64,000 nucleotides of DNA from Salegentibacter sp. 24 (GTDB lineage: Bacteria; Bacteroidota; Bacteroidia; Flavobacteriales; Flavobacteriaceae): the NCBI RefSeq assembly GCF_004362395.1, contig NZ_SNWE01000003.1:124001-188000 (forward strand). Direction: 5' to 3'. A program made the translations under genes and the position numbers. Shown here one piece after another: positions 1 through 10,466 of this stretch. Every line of letters begins with the position of its first letter. Position 1 is the stretch's first letter. The notes under the pieces were generated by a model, which saw only the letters and a program-made list of their open reading frames with translations, searched no databases and was not told where the DNA came from.

Positions 1-784
1 TAGAGAAGGGTACTTTTTTTACATGTTCCGGTGCTATGGCTGGTAGAATCGTTTCTGCCGATGTGCCTCCTATTTCAATCCGGATTTTAGCATCTTTAAG
101 CCAGTTATCCTCTGAATTAATTATCCTTATTGCCCCCCAGAGAGGTGTGTCATTTTCTATTAATAAATCAGGCAGGGTAAGGTCCCTTGTAGTGAATTCA
201 ACCGGCTTGTGAGGAGCTAACAATCGAGCACGTATATGTGAGAATCTACCGCCGGAGAGTAAGAACTGGTTTTTCCCTTTTTTGAGCTTTACAGGGATTA
301 GGCTCCATCCAAAATCATAATGATCCCCAGCATGGGGTAGGCCGTTAATAAGCACGGAGGAATGACCTGAGGCCTCAAAAAGAACCGTTTTTTCTGATGC
401 AGATTCATATTCCAGATAAAGGTACCCCGTATTTTGAAGATTTGGATCCTTAAATTCACTGCTCTTGTTCACACGAATTGGTTTCCAACTCACTGTTTCC
501 CCAAGAAAACCGTCATATTCTTTTTTGTCTTTAGTAATTTTTAGGCCATTAGCAACAGCATTACTAAATATGAGATCATGCGTTACTGCAGCCTTGCTAA
601 AGGGAATTCCCGAGGTGCTTAGAATTAAACCTTTTTTAAATAGATGAACCACTTCTCCTTCACTTATTTCGTCTACTTTCTCTTTCCCGAAATACGCTAC
701 AATATTACCTTCTCTCTGCTGAGCATTAATGAAATCAACTAAAAGAAAAAAAAGCGTAAATAGTGTAATTCTAAGTAAATGCAT
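1..784 (-). CDS. Secreted protein of unknown function, C-terminus beyond the window
   Basis: The minus-strand frame is open from an ATG at 784 to the window edge, giving about 261 residues. It starts with a clear signal peptide (MHLLRITLFTLFFLLVDF, cleavage near INAQ). After it come about 230 residues of predicted beta-rich sequence with the segments GEVVHLFKKG and YLYLEYES. I do not recognise the family. The fragment resembles the N-terminal beta domains that precede hydrolase domains in some secreted Bacteroidota enzymes, but that is only an impression. It starts 48 bp after the SusD stop, so it is probably the third gene of the SusC-SusD operon and acts outside the cytoplasm on the same glycan. 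No function is assigned because the catalytic part, if any, is not visible. Confidence 0.6.
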   Translation of the reverse strand, partial: MHLLRITLFTLFFLLVDFINAQQREGNIVAYFGKEKVDEISEGEVVHLFKKGLILSTSGIPFSKAAVTHDLIFSNAVANGLKITKDKKEYDGFLGETVSWKPIRVNKSSEFKDPNLQNTGYLYLEYESASEKTVLFEASGHSSVLINGLPHAGDHYDFGWSLIPVKLKKGKNQFLLSGGRFSHIRARLLAPHKPVEFTTRDLTLPDLLIENDTPLWGAIRIINSEDNWLKDAKIRIEIGGTSAETILPAIAPEHVKKVPFS

Positions 785-832
785 AATAGATAATTTTTGA
801 AGAAGAAATGGTTCGATAATTTCTATGGTCTG

Positions 833-2380
833 TTATTGCGCCTCATCCCACCAGATTCTGGTTGTTAAATTATCAGGCCCCTGAGAAGATACTGCCGCAT
901 TATAATTTTCAGCATTGGTTAACTGTTCTGACTGCAGATATGTTAATCTTCTGGGTATAGTCCCTCCGGTAACATTCCCCGGATAATCAACCGGATCCAA
1001 AACAGGATATCCAGTTCTTCTCCAGTTGGCATAGGCTTCATATTCATTTAGAAAAACTGCTGCCCAGTACTGTGTATTTATTTGCTCAAGGGCATTACTT
1101 GGATCATAAGGATTGGCTTCAAGGTAATTGGAAATTTCCTCCTCTGAAATCACTGCCTCAGGAGAATAAAGTTCTAAATAGTTCATCGCGGCTCTCACTC
1201 CCGCCTTGTAATGAGACTCCACATCTCCATCACCAGACCCCCATCGATATGCCGCTTCTGCCAGCATAAATTCAACTTCGGCATAGGTTTGAAAAAAATT
1301 CGGTGCTGCCTCACTGGTAAGATATAACCTGTTAGGTTCTGAAAAATCCTGTGTATTTGTTTTTCCTGTCTGCTCTTGCAGTAAAAAGCTATCCAGTCCA
1401 TTGGGCAAACCAACCTGGGCCTCAGGATCGGTGCGTTCTTCAACCGTTCTTAAAATAGGGTTGCCGTTGGCATCGGTTTCTCCGGTGTTTTCCGGAAGAC
1501 TCGCATAAATGGTTAACCTGGGATCACCTTGTAAAAACTCAATAAATGTATTACTAATCCGGGGCGTGCCATCAGCGGTAAAGGTTTCTCCATTTCCGTT
1601 TTGGACAATACCATTTCCTTCTTCGTGCACCACATAGGCAATATCGTCATTTGATTCCATAACTCCGCCGGCTATTGCTTTTTCAGCCCATTTCTGAGCC
1701 GCGGCCTCATCTACTTTAGTCATTCTTAATCCTAATCGCAGCATTAAGGAATAGGCCCATTTTTGCCACTTTGAGGTATCTCCATTAAAAATGATATCCG
1801 TTGAGCCCAAGGTACTTGTGGATCCCTCGAGTAGCTCAGCGGATTCTTCCAATTCTTTTAACATATCTGCATAAATATTTTCCTGTAAATCATAAGCAGG
1901 TCTCATATTCCCAGTGATATAAGCATTTCCAGCCTCTGAATAAGGAATGTCCCCATAGAGATCTGTCATCCGATGATATGCAAATACTCTTAAAACTCTT
2001 ACCATCGCATAATCAGCTGAAAGGGTATCCCCTTCTGTTTCCAGCTGATATTTCATATCTTCAATAACCTTGATGGTTTGGGGATACTGGGCGGTCCAAA
2101 AAGCTTCTGCGTACCCCGCGCTGTAGGTATATTTATCCCCGTTCCAATAGCCCTGGGTATTGGCAAGATGCTGAATCATCGTGGAGGCATATATTAGATT
2201 CGCTCTCCAGCTTTCATATCGTTGGCCGGAAGCGTATAAAACCGCAGTTGGGAATTTATAGTTCAAATCAATTTGCGTCGCTGTTGTGGGGTCGACATTT
2301 ATATCTTCAAAATCATCATCACAAGAAGATAAAAAGAGAGATAACCCCAAAAACATAGATATATATAACTTGGTTTTCAT
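833..2380 (-). CDS. SusD-like outer-membrane glycan-binding lipoprotein (SusD/RagB family)
   Basis: This 515-residue protein starts with a lipoprotein signal ending in LFLSSC, which places it on the outer membrane. The sequence after the lipobox (DDDFEDINVDP) and the helical TPR-like body with RVFAYHRMTDLYGDIPYSEA fit the SusD-like_2 branch of the family. The C-terminal part carries the usual RRTGYP segment (NWRRTGYPVL). SusD proteins cover the matching SusC barrel and capture oligosaccharides for uptake. The gene follows SusC by only 9 bp, so the two are co-transcribed. The ligand is not readable from sequence. Neighbouring GH92, GH20 and GH130 enzymes suggest mannose-rich, GlcNAc-containing glycans. 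Confidence 0.95.
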   Translation of the reverse strand: MKTKLYISMFLGLSLFLSSCDDDFEDINVDPTTATQIDLNYKFPTAVLYASGQRYESWRANLIYASTMIQHLANTQGYWNGDKYTYSAGYAEAFWTAQYPQTIKVIEDMKYQLETEGDTLSADYAMVRVLRVFAYHRMTDLYGDIPYSEAGNAYITGNMRPAYDLQENIYADMLKELEESAELLEGSTSTLGSTDIIFNGDTSKWQKWAYSLMLRLGLRMTKVDEAAAQKWAEKAIAGGVMESNDDIAYVVHEEGNGIVQNGNGETFTADGTPRISNTFIEFLQGDPRLTIYASLPENTGETDANGNPILRTVEERTDPEAQVGLPNGLDSFLLQEQTGKTNTQDFSEPNRLYLTSEAAPNFFQTYAEVEFMLAEAAYRWGSGDGDVESHYKAGVRAAMNYLELYSPEAVISEEEISNYLEANPYDPSNALEQINTQYWAAVFLNEYEAYANWRRTGYPVLDPVDYPGNVTGGTIPRRLTYLQSEQLTNAENYNAAVSSQGPDNLTTRIWWDEAQ

Positions 2381-2389
2381 AGTATTTGT

Positions 2390-5300
2390 TTAAAATTTTA
2401 CGTTGATGTTCAATCCATAACTTCTGCTGGTAGGTAAGCCAAATCTTTCTAGTCCTACCCCACCAGAGGAATTATTAAAAGCGGATTCAGGATCGATATT
2501 CTCTGTTTCCCTTTTGATAAAGAAAAGATTTCGCCCGATTAAGGAAATATTTGCACTACTTATAAAAGTATCCTCCAACAGCTGGCTGGGAAAATTGTAA
2601 CCCAGACTAATTTCTCTGAACTTGATAAAATCAGCATCCTGAATATTTGCTTCTGCTATCTGATATAATTTCTGATAATATATACTTGTATTTTCCGGAG
2701 CTATAGTTGTTGAAAAAGCATTTCCATCAACATCCACTCCGCTTATATCAAGTCCGTTTTCGCGTCCTACTAAAGTATTTTTACTGGCCCCATAATAATT
2801 GGCAAAGGCACTGGTTCCCGAAAGTATTTCTGCACCGAATTTGGCGTCGATAAGAAAAGACAGGTTGATATTTTTATAATTAAAATTATTACTGATCCCC
2901 ATAGTCCAGGGAGCAACCCCGTTGCCCAAAAATTCACTCGGTCCAACAGTGGGTGTACCGTTGCTATCATACTGAATATTGCCCTGATCATCTCTTATAA
3001 AGGTTGTTCCATATATAGCACCAAATGGCCTTCCTACAATGGCACCAGATTGTGCATTGACTCCGGAATTACCAATGAACAAGGGATTCCCATCTAAATC
3101 AGTGGCTTTGACCTGGTTATCATTATAAGCCAGGTTATAAGAAATATTCCATCCAAAATTTTCTAAATCTATTGGAGCACCTGTCAGTAATAATTCCACT
3201 CCCTGGTTGGTCATTTCACCAACATTGATATAAGCCTGGTTGTATCCTGAAGAATTTGAGATACTAATGGGCACGATATCATCTGTAGTTTTATTCGAAT
3301 AATAGGTTAGATCCACACCCAGACGACTTTCAAGCATCATAAGGTTTACACCGAATTCATATTCCGTTTTGGAAAAAGGTTTTAAATCCTGGTTAGGCAA
3401 ATAGGAATTTGTAATATTCCCTAAAGGCACATTATTCCCCTGCCCTGAGTAAGTATCGAAAATACCATAGGCTAAAGAAAGTTGATAGGCCTCTGGGACC
3501 CCTCCCCCAATATCAGAATAACCAGCTCTGAATTTACCAAAAGTAACCCATTCAGGCATATCAAATGCATCAGAGAAAACAAAGCTTGTACTGGCAGAAG
3601 GGTAGAAATAAGAATTAGGACTTGTCTTTCCGGCCAGGGACAAGGTGGAAAACCAATCCTTTCTTCCTGTTACATTCAAAAACAGGTAATCTTTATAAGA
3701 AAGTTCGGTGGTAAAGTAGAGAGAATTAATTTTTATCTGGGCAAAGTCATAAGTATAGTTCTTTGTGGTGACATTCGAAATATCCTCTAACCCGGGCAAT
3801 ACAAATTCCGACCCGTTTAATACTGTTTGTTCATTTTTCTTATCATTGCTATTGGCTCCCAAAATTACAGAAGCTCCGAAATCATCAAAGCTCTTCTCAA
3901 GGCCTAACATGATATCGGCATCTACAGTTTTCACATTAAAGGCTGTTTCGGTCATGGATCCAAGGGGTTTATATGCAGTTCCAAAAGGTTCTACTGCGGT
4001 TATCCTGGCGGTATACTGATCGATACCTGCTCTACCCAAAACATACATCCAGTCTGTAATATCGTATCTTAAATTTGCAGACCCGATAAACCTGTTTTTT
4101 TTGCTTTCATTATTAAATGCATAGGCAGACCAGTAAGGGTTTTGGTGGTATGTACTACTGGATATTCTAAGTTCTGTACCCTCTTCATTATATCCAGGGC
4201 GATAATCCAGGACATTGATATTGGGTGGAGATAAGACCACTGCAAAATTTGCATTACCGGGAGAATCTGCCAGACGAGGCCTGTTTTTTACATCTTCCAG
4301 TATATATTTTGTATTAATGTCCAAACTGAGTTTGTCTGCTAATTGCATTCCCGCATTAAGGGAGAAAGATTTTCTGTTTAAACCTGAATTTGGTGTCACA
4401 TCCTCATTGGTCAAATCCGTTGCTGAAAATCTTATATTATAGTTATCACCTGCCTTGGCAAAAGCCACCGTATTTGTTAGGGTAACACCCGATCTATAAA
4501 ACCTGTCAATATTATTTCCCTGATCGGAATAAGGTCTTTCAATCCCGTCAAACTGAACAACGCTGGAACCATCCAGCCTGCTTCCCCAGGCCTGCATTCC
4601 AGCATCCAAAGCTTCTTGCTGAGAAGTTGGAGCCTGCCCTAAGGTGCCCTGGCCATATTGATTCTGAAAATCGTAGATATCAGACATTACGGTCTCCATA
4701 AGTACCGAACCAGCGTATTCCACACCAATTCCTTTCTGGCCCTTTCCGGATTTAGTATTGATTATAATAACTCCATTGGATGCTCTAGACCCATAAAGGG
4801 CAGCCGCGGCACCTCCTTTTAAAACATTGATGGTTTCAATATCATCAGGGTTGATACTTGAAATTCCATCTCCGAAATCCGATCCTCCCCACTGGCTGGC
4901 AGAGCCCAAATTGGTATTATCAATTGGAATTCCATCTACGATATACAAAGGTTGATTCCCCCCGCTAATACTACTAGCACCTCTTATAATTACATTACTT
5001 GTTCCTGCGGGTCCAGTTGCTGAACCGGTAATATTAAGACCAGCGACCTTGCCCTGTAAGGCGTTAATCGCATTGACCTGTTTTACCTCAGCCAATTCTT
5101 CCCCGTCTACCTGCGTAACGGAATATCCCAAAGCTTTTTCAGATCGCTTAATTCCCAAAGCAGTCACTACTACTTCATCAAGTGCCTCTGAATCTGCTTC
5201 CAACTGTATGTTCATCATGTTTGAATCAGCGGGAACCTCTAGCGTTTTGAATCCCACCATGGAAAACACCAGGGTGGCACCATTATCCACCTGTAGTTCA

Positions 5301-5491
5301 AAATTTCCATCGAAGTCAGTAGAAGTACCATTATTGGTACCTTTTTCCAACACCGTTACCCCGGGCAAAGGTATTTCGGATTCCGCTTCTTTCACCGTAC
5401 CATTAACTGTTAGCTCCTGGGCCTGGACAAAACTTATAAATCCAAGCGAAAAAAGGAACATGCAAATAAACTTTCTTACCATGTTTATCAT
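2390..5491 (-). CDS. SusC/RagA family TonB-linked outer-membrane transporter
   Basis: This 1033-residue protein has a signal peptide ending near FVQAQ, then a carboxypeptidase-like regulatory domain (about 28-110, with LPGVTVLEKG and STDFDGNFEL). A plug domain follows (about 115-240, with ALQGKVAGL, NVIIRGASS and PLYIVDGIPIDN), then a 22-strand-type barrel ending in the aromatic GLNINVKF. It imports oligosaccharides across the outer membrane with TonB energy and pairs with the SusD encoded next to it. No anti-sigma-interacting N-terminal extension is visible, so sigma/anti-sigma control is unlikely. The ATG at 5491 or the one 9 bases later (MVRKF) could be the start. The 201-bp upstream gap holds a motif shared with the LytS/GH92 intergenic region. 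Confidence 0.96.
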   Translation of the reverse strand: MINMVRKFICMFLFSLGFISFVQAQELTVNGTVKEAESEIPLPGVTVLEKGTNNGTSTDFDGNFELQVDNGATLVFSMVGFKTLEVPADSNMMNIQLEADSEALDEVVVTALGIKRSEKALGYSVTQVDGEELAEVKQVNAINALQGKVAGLNITGSATGPAGTSNVIIRGASSISGGNQPLYIVDGIPIDNTNLGSASQWGGSDFGDGISSINPDDIETINVLKGGAAAALYGSRASNGVIIINTKSGKGQKGIGVEYAGSVLMETVMSDIYDFQNQYGQGTLGQAPTSQQEALDAGMQAWGSRLDGSSVVQFDGIERPYSDQGNNIDRFYRSGVTLTNTVAFAKAGDNYNIRFSATDLTNEDVTPNSGLNRKSFSLNAGMQLADKLSLDINTKYILEDVKNRPRLADSPGNANFAVVLSPPNINVLDYRPGYNEEGTELRISSSTYHQNPYWSAYAFNNESKKNRFIGSANLRYDITDWMYVLGRAGIDQYTARITAVEPFGTAYKPLGSMTETAFNVKTVDADIMLGLEKSFDDFGASVILGANSNDKKNEQTVLNGSEFVLPGLEDISNVTTKNYTYDFAQIKINSLYFTTELSYKDYLFLNVTGRKDWFSTLSLAGKTSPNSYFYPSASTSFVFSDAFDMPEWVTFGKFRAGYSDIGGGVPEAYQLSLAYGIFDTYSGQGNNVPLGNITNSYLPNQDLKPFSKTEYEFGVNLMMLESRLGVDLTYYSNKTTDDIVPISISNSSGYNQAYINVGEMTNQGVELLLTGAPIDLENFGWNISYNLAYNDNQVKATDLDGNPLFIGNSGVNAQSGAIVGRPFGAIYGTTFIRDDQGNIQYDSNGTPTVGPSEFLGNGVAPWTMGISNNFNYKNINLSFLIDAKFGAEILSGTSAFANYYGASKNTLVGRENGLDISGVDVDGNAFSTTIAPENTSIYYQKLYQIAEANIQDADFIKFREISLGYNFPSQLLEDTFISSANISLIGRNLFFIKRETENIDPESAFNNSSGGVGLERFGLPTSRSYGLNINVKF

Positions 5492-5574
5492 CTATTAGAG
5501 TTTGTATTAATTTTAAGCATTTCTAAATTTTAACTTAAATGTTATGAATTAGTTAAGCTTTTAAAAATAAAATC

Positions 5575-5608
5575 GACGGACAACAAGTTTTAACCTCTGA
5601 ACAACTTA
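5575..5608 (-). promoter_or_regulatory. Candidate LytTR-type operator upstream of SusC
   Basis: On the plus strand two ACAAC repeats begin at 5580 and 5601, 21 bp apart. They sit in a context (GAC-2-ACAACAA and CTGAACAACT) that is repeated with the same spacing at 17906-17939. Read on the minus strand this is a tandem GTTGT repeat about 90-115 bp upstream of the SusC start. LytTR regulators bind two direct repeats about two helical turns apart, and a LytTR regulator gene lies in the same locus. The link is inference from the shared motif. I found no exact TAnnTTTG -7 box in this gap. Confidence 0.5.
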
Positions 5609-5692
5609 GTTATAGGAATAAGGTTTGAATCCAAAACATATAAATTAAATTGTTTTAAGTTTTTCTAAGAAGCAAAATAATTTAGGAAGATG

Positions 5693-7930
5693 CTATTGAA
5701 ATATAATTTTTTTAGGTAAGTTTTCGGTGGAAAATGGGATAAACAGCTGCTCTAATTCTATATTATCCACCTCTACTTTTGGATTTCTTTCTGAACTCTG
5801 ATCTTTGGAAATAATTATAAGATCATGCGGATAGAATTTCTGATTCAGATTGAGTTTTATTTTATCAAAAGTTGGAGTAACCAAAGTATATAAAGGGCTG
5901 GCAGGAGTGACCGGGTAAATTCCCATCATAGAATAGATTACCCAGGCACTCATCGTACCAGTATCATCGTTTCCGGGAATACCATCAGGGGAATTTTTAT
6001 AATAGGTATCAATCAATTCCCTTATTTTTTCCGAAGCTTTATACTGCTTACCAGGAATAAAATTGTACAGATATCCATAGGCGAAATCCGGTTCATTAGC
6101 CATATCAAACTGCCCTTCAGCAAAAAGCTTATCCAACCTCTTCTCAAATTTTTTATTCCCACCCATTAATTTTTTAAGTCCTGCTATATCATGAGGGACC
6201 ATAAAAAGGTATTGCCAGGCATTACCTTCAATATAACCCGGATTCTTTGTGAAATTAGCCCCGGCTAAAGGATCAAATTCCGCATACCAGGATCCATCCC
6301 TATGCCTGGGCTGGAGAAACCTGGTTTCTGGATTGTATAATTTTTTATAGGAAAGCGATCGTTTGGTGAATTCCTTAAATACTTTCTTCTTTCCTAATTC
6401 CTCTGCCAATTGTGCAATGGCATAATCAGCTATATTATATTCCTGTGTAGTGGACACCGGACCTTCAATATCACTGTCGACCCCTATAAAACCCTTTTCT
6501 ATATATTCCCTTAATCCAGGACGTAAAGGATTGCCTGTAGTGTCTGTTGCGCTTTTCAACATCGCTTCAAATGCCTTTTCCACATCAAAATCAGTAAGAC
6601 CACGCAGGTAAGTATCAGCCAGGACCACTGCCGCGGGATCCCCAACCATGGTAAATGTCTCTGTAGCATTTAACTCCCATTTTGGCAACCAGCCGTTCTC
6701 ATCATACATTTCCAGCATTGATTTCACCATATCTAATTGCTCCTCAGGATAAAGTAAGCCCATCAACTGGTGATAATTCCTGTAGGTGTCCCAAAGCGAA
6801 AAAGTAGTATACCGAGTCCCTTTTGTTTTGCCAATTTTTCCTGTGGCAATTTCCGGATATTCCCCATTAACATCATTGAGAATATTAGGATGAATTTGCG
6901 TATGATATAAAGCGGTATAGAATATCGTCTTTTCCTCTTCAGTGCCCCCTTCAACCTCTACCACCTGTAATTTGTTTTTCCACTGCTGCCTTGTTTGGGC
7001 ATATACTTCATCAAAGCTTAAGGCTCCTACCTCTTTTTCTAAATTTTCTCTTGCATTTTCTATACTTACATAAGATACCCCGATCTTAAGTTCTACTTGC
7101 TCCGGCTCTTTAAAATCATAGGTCATATAGGCTCCGATACTGTCCCCCACCACTTCCCTGGTAAAGCCTTTCTTGATCCGTGTTTTACCGTTATAGCTCA
7201 TCCATTGTGCCTCTGTACCTTCATAATTATAAGGGGTTTTCCAGATTCCAAAATCATCGGCCGGCCTGGAGAATTTTGCAACAAAATAAACAGGATAAGC
7301 TGCCTGCGCGTTATTATAACAAAAACTTCCTACCATGCGCATCCCTTCAATTTCGCTAGGGGAAACAATATGAACCATAGCGCCCTGCTCGTTAGTAAGG
7401 CCCAGTCCCAGATTCAGTAAGATATTGGATTTCCCCTGGGGAAAGCTATACCTTGTTACCCCGGTCCTGGTACTGGCGGTGGCTTCCACCTGGACCTTAT
7501 ATTTATCCAGTTTTGTGGAGTAGTACCCTGCTTTTGCTACCTCCTCTGAATAAAGGCTACCATATTTTATATGACTGGTTTCCAGTGCTCCGGTGGTGGG
7601 CATCGTCAGGATCACCCCCAGGTCCGGACAGCCAACCCCGCTCATATTTACGTGGCTGAACCCGGTCAAAAATTTATTTTCATACACATAAGGATTGGAC
7701 AACCATTGGCTATCCTTTTCTAAGGGATTCAGGTCAAGTCTTCCGGCAACATTAAAAGGCGACACACTTGCCATTGCTCTGGGGGCAATAGCACCAGGGT
7801 TTGTCGCTCCATAATTTGATGTTCCAATAAACGGATTAACATAGGTTACAGGATGAGCATCCTGTGCAGTAATTTGTAAGGAAATAAAAGTTAACCATCC
7901 TGCAAGAACTACTCTGAATACTGACATCAT
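5693..7930 (-). CDS. GH92 alpha-mannosidase (copy 1)
   Basis: This 745-residue protein has a signal peptide ending ITAQ (1-23) with no lipobox, so it is probably periplasmic. It has the GH92 layout: an N-terminal beta-sandwich (about 28-265, with YVNPFIGT and the HVNMSGVGCPDLG motif) and an (alpha/alpha)6 catalytic domain to the end. Glu424, in the NATET segment, aligns with the family general acid. The pair Asp655-Asp656 in GNDDTGTMSAW is the calcium-dependent base region. GH92 enzymes are inverting exo-alpha-mannosidases needing calcium. The gene ends about 200 bp before SusC and starts 5 bp after the GH20 stop, so it is co-transcribed with GH20. Linkage preference (1,2, 1,3 or 1,6) cannot be told from sequence alone. 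Confidence 0.95.
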   Translation of the reverse strand: MMSVFRVVLAGWLTFISLQITAQDAHPVTYVNPFIGTSNYGATNPGAIAPRAMASVSPFNVAGRLDLNPLEKDSQWLSNPYVYENKFLTGFSHVNMSGVGCPDLGVILTMPTTGALETSHIKYGSLYSEEVAKAGYYSTKLDKYKVQVEATASTRTGVTRYSFPQGKSNILLNLGLGLTNEQGAMVHIVSPSEIEGMRMVGSFCYNNAQAAYPVYFVAKFSRPADDFGIWKTPYNYEGTEAQWMSYNGKTRIKKGFTREVVGDSIGAYMTYDFKEPEQVELKIGVSYVSIENARENLEKEVGALSFDEVYAQTRQQWKNKLQVVEVEGGTEEEKTIFYTALYHTQIHPNILNDVNGEYPEIATGKIGKTKGTRYTTFSLWDTYRNYHQLMGLLYPEEQLDMVKSMLEMYDENGWLPKWELNATETFTMVGDPAAVVLADTYLRGLTDFDVEKAFEAMLKSATDTTGNPLRPGLREYIEKGFIGVDSDIEGPVSTTQEYNIADYAIAQLAEELGKKKVFKEFTKRSLSYKKLYNPETRFLQPRHRDGSWYAEFDPLAGANFTKNPGYIEGNAWQYLFMVPHDIAGLKKLMGGNKKFEKRLDKLFAEGQFDMANEPDFAYGYLYNFIPGKQYKASEKIRELIDTYYKNSPDGIPGNDDTGTMSAWVIYSMMGIYPVTPASPLYTLVTPTFDKIKLNLNQKFYPHDLIIISKDQSSERNPKVEVDNIELEQLFIPFSTENLPKKIIFQ

Positions 7931-7935
7931 ATGCT

Positions 7936-10263
7936 TTATTTTACCAGAATTTCATCTAAAAACAACCAGGATCCCCCTCCTTTTGGATTATTCTCCAATG
8001 GCTCGACACTTAGCCGAACAAATTCTATATTATCTTTACTTTCGAATCCAATTTTGAAATTTTTAATTTTGGCAACCGGGTTATTTTTGAATTCACGCTT
8101 TAGTTCACCGACTTTTTCAAAGGTTTTTCCATCCTTAGAAACTTCCACTTTAATTTCCTGCGGAAAATAGATCCCTGTTCCCTGTTCTTCTAAACTACCA
8201 ACGATTACCTGGCTGACCCTGGTGGGTTGCTCCAGGTTGATAGTAAGAATTGCCGGCTGGTTAATCCATCCCTGCCAGCGGCCGTCCTTAAAATATTTAC
8301 TCCCCCTTAATACATCCACCAGGCCTGTTTCTCCCCCGCCTTTATAATTGTTATGGTATGAATTTTTATATGTGACAGGTTTTGCCACTGCTTTATGGAA
8401 TTGAAAATCTTTATCCATAACAGGCCCCATCCGCTGCTGGTTTTTATAAACAGCGGCCTTTAGATTTAATGAGGAATCTATTTGAATCGGGCTCTCATAA
8501 ATCCTGGACTCCGGGCTTAATTCAGCCCCGTCCTGTGCATATCTTATTTCTACCCCGGGAAATTCAGCTTTGAGCCTCAGGCTTATTTCTTTCGTATCCA
8601 GATTGATATCAGCCTCCGGCACAACGGCATAGGCACTTTTGGCGTAATTGATACCCATTAGATCAAAACGTTCCATCATTTTCTGAATTCTAACCGAAAA
8701 ATCCTCCCATCCTAATTTGGCTTCCGGGGTCCAAAGCACTTCCGACAGGGCAGCAAGTCTTGGAAAAAGCATATATTCAGAATGTTCCGGGGTTGAGACA
8801 TATTCGGACCATAAATTCGCCTGTCCTCCAAGGACATGTTTTCGCTGGCTAAGGCTCATAGAATCCAGGACTGGGCTAAATTCATAGACACGATGAAGCG
8901 GAACAAAGGCATTAAAAGCTACCGGCTCATAATCCGGGCTTCCCTGGTAATAATCAAAATACATATGGCTGGTAGGGGTCATAATCACATCATGCCCTTG
9001 TTGTGTTGCTTCCCAACCACCCTGAAATCCACGCCAGCTCATCACCGTGGCTTCTTCCGCGAGACCACCTTCCATAATTTCGTCCCACCCGATCAACACC
9101 CTTCCATTTTGGTCCAAAAACTTTTCGATGCGCTTTATAAAATAGCTTTGTAGTTCCTCTTCATTGGCAAGTCCCTGCTCCCTTATCCTGGCCTGACAAT
9201 CTGGGCAGGTTTTCCAATTGGTTTTGGTAGCTTCATCCCCACCTATATGGATATATTTTCCGGGGAATAATTCCATGACCTGGGTAAGTACGGCTTTTAA
9301 AAAGGTAAAAGTAGATTCTTTTCCTGCACAGTAAATACTGGTAATGGGCCAAACTCCACCAGAAGGCACCGCGATGGGCTCCCCGGTACAGGAAAGCCAG
9401 GGATAGGCTGCAATGGCGCTCATCACATGGGCGGGCATCTCTATTTCAGGGATGATACGAATTCCTTTCTCGCGGGCATAGGCCACAATTTCTTTAATAT
9501 CCTCCTGGGAATAAAAACCGCCATAGGTTCCTTCTTCTTCGGGACTATTTTCGCCTCTGGCATTCCAGTGCTTATCTTCCTGATTTACCCTAAAACCGCC
9601 GACCTGGGTTAATTTTGGATAGTCTTTAATTTCAATTCTCCATCCCTGGTCATCTACCAGGTGAAGATGCAAAGTGTTTAATTTTAAAAAAGCCATCCGG
9701 TCGATATGCTTTTTGATATACGCTTTATCAAAGAAATGACGAGCAACATCCAGCATATTTCCGCGGTAGGGATATTGTGGAGCATCTGAAATTTCCACAT
9801 TTGGAATTAGCCAGTTTATGTTTGAAATTTTTGAAGTATCCTCTATTTCTTTTGGCAGTAATTGCCTGATAGTTTCCAACCCATACACATAGCCCAGCCT
9901 GGAATTTGCCTCCAGCACGACCCTGTTGGTAGTTACTGAAAGCTTGTAGGCCTCTTCTGTCAATGCTGTTTTTTTCTTTAGCTGGATAAAATTGTCCCCT
10001 GAAGCTTCCCGGGCAAGGGCCATTTTAAAGCCCGCTGATCTTTCCAATAAGTCATTTAAAATTCCAGCAAGGGGTTGCAAACTGTCCCCTGGAATTACTA
10101 GCCTGGTGTCTTTATTTATCCTGAAGCTTCCCTTGTTTAATTCCAATGATTGCGGTAAGGGAATTAAAACCAGGTCTTCTTTAGAAAAAGAAGTCTCACT
10201 CCTCTTGTCACAACCCATCAACAATACCATAAAAAAACACAGCAGGGATTTTATTAATCTCAT
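7936..10263 (-). CDS. GH20 beta-N-acetylhexosaminidase, lipoprotein
   Basis: About 775 residues if translation starts at the ATG at 10263, which gives a compact lipoprotein signal (MRLIKSLLCFFMVLLMGC). ATGs at 10308 and 10287 would add 15 or 8 residues. Domains in order are the GH20b-like N-terminal domain (about 30-150), then the GH20 barrel (about 160-510) with LHLHLVDDQGWR and the catalytic pair in HIGGDEA. A chitobiase-type C-terminal region and a discoidin-like module (last about 150 residues) follow. It removes terminal GlcNAc or GalNAc from glycans outside the cytoplasm. With GH92 on one side and GH130 two genes upstream, the likely job is trimming GlcNAc from N-glycans. The 5-bp gap to the next gene shows coupling. 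Confidence 0.92.
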   Translation of the reverse strand: MRLIKSLLCFFMVLLMGCDKRSETSFSKEDLVLIPLPQSLELNKGSFRINKDTRLVIPGDSLQPLAGILNDLLERSAGFKMALAREASGDNFIQLKKKTALTEEAYKLSVTTNRVVLEANSRLGYVYGLETIRQLLPKEIEDTSKISNINWLIPNVEISDAPQYPYRGNMLDVARHFFDKAYIKKHIDRMAFLKLNTLHLHLVDDQGWRIEIKDYPKLTQVGGFRVNQEDKHWNARGENSPEEEGTYGGFYSQEDIKEIVAYAREKGIRIIPEIEMPAHVMSAIAAYPWLSCTGEPIAVPSGGVWPITSIYCAGKESTFTFLKAVLTQVMELFPGKYIHIGGDEATKTNWKTCPDCQARIREQGLANEEELQSYFIKRIEKFLDQNGRVLIGWDEIMEGGLAEEATVMSWRGFQGGWEATQQGHDVIMTPTSHMYFDYYQGSPDYEPVAFNAFVPLHRVYEFSPVLDSMSLSQRKHVLGGQANLWSEYVSTPEHSEYMLFPRLAALSEVLWTPEAKLGWEDFSVRIQKMMERFDLMGINYAKSAYAVVPEADINLDTKEISLRLKAEFPGVEIRYAQDGAELSPESRIYESPIQIDSSLNLKAAVYKNQQRMGPVMDKDFQFHKAVAKPVTYKNSYHNNYKGGGETGLVDVLRGSKYFKDGRWQGWINQPAILTINLEQPTRVSQVIVGSLEEQGTGIYFPQEIKVEVSKDGKTFEKVGELKREFKNNPVAKIKNFKIGFESKDNIEFVRLSVEPLENNPKGGGSWLFLDEILVK

Positions 10264-10466
10264 TTGACTATTTCTTGTTGACATCATTTTTAAATCCTCA
10301 TTACTCATATCACCACTGATTTTGGAGTTATTAGGCCTCTTTTCTTATAGATAAAAAAGATGGAATATAATCACTCGCGTTTGCCCGTAAATAACTACAT
10401 GATTCTACCAGAAACCAAAGTTTTATCCCATGAGGGATTTCCCCATTTCCGGCTTCCAAGTGCAAA

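Noticed and set aside
5492-5692. Bacteroidota -33/-7 promoter (TTG and TAnnTTTG) before SusC
   Set aside because: I found no exact -7 match on the minus strand in this gap, so no promoter is claimed. Only the paired repeat is reported.
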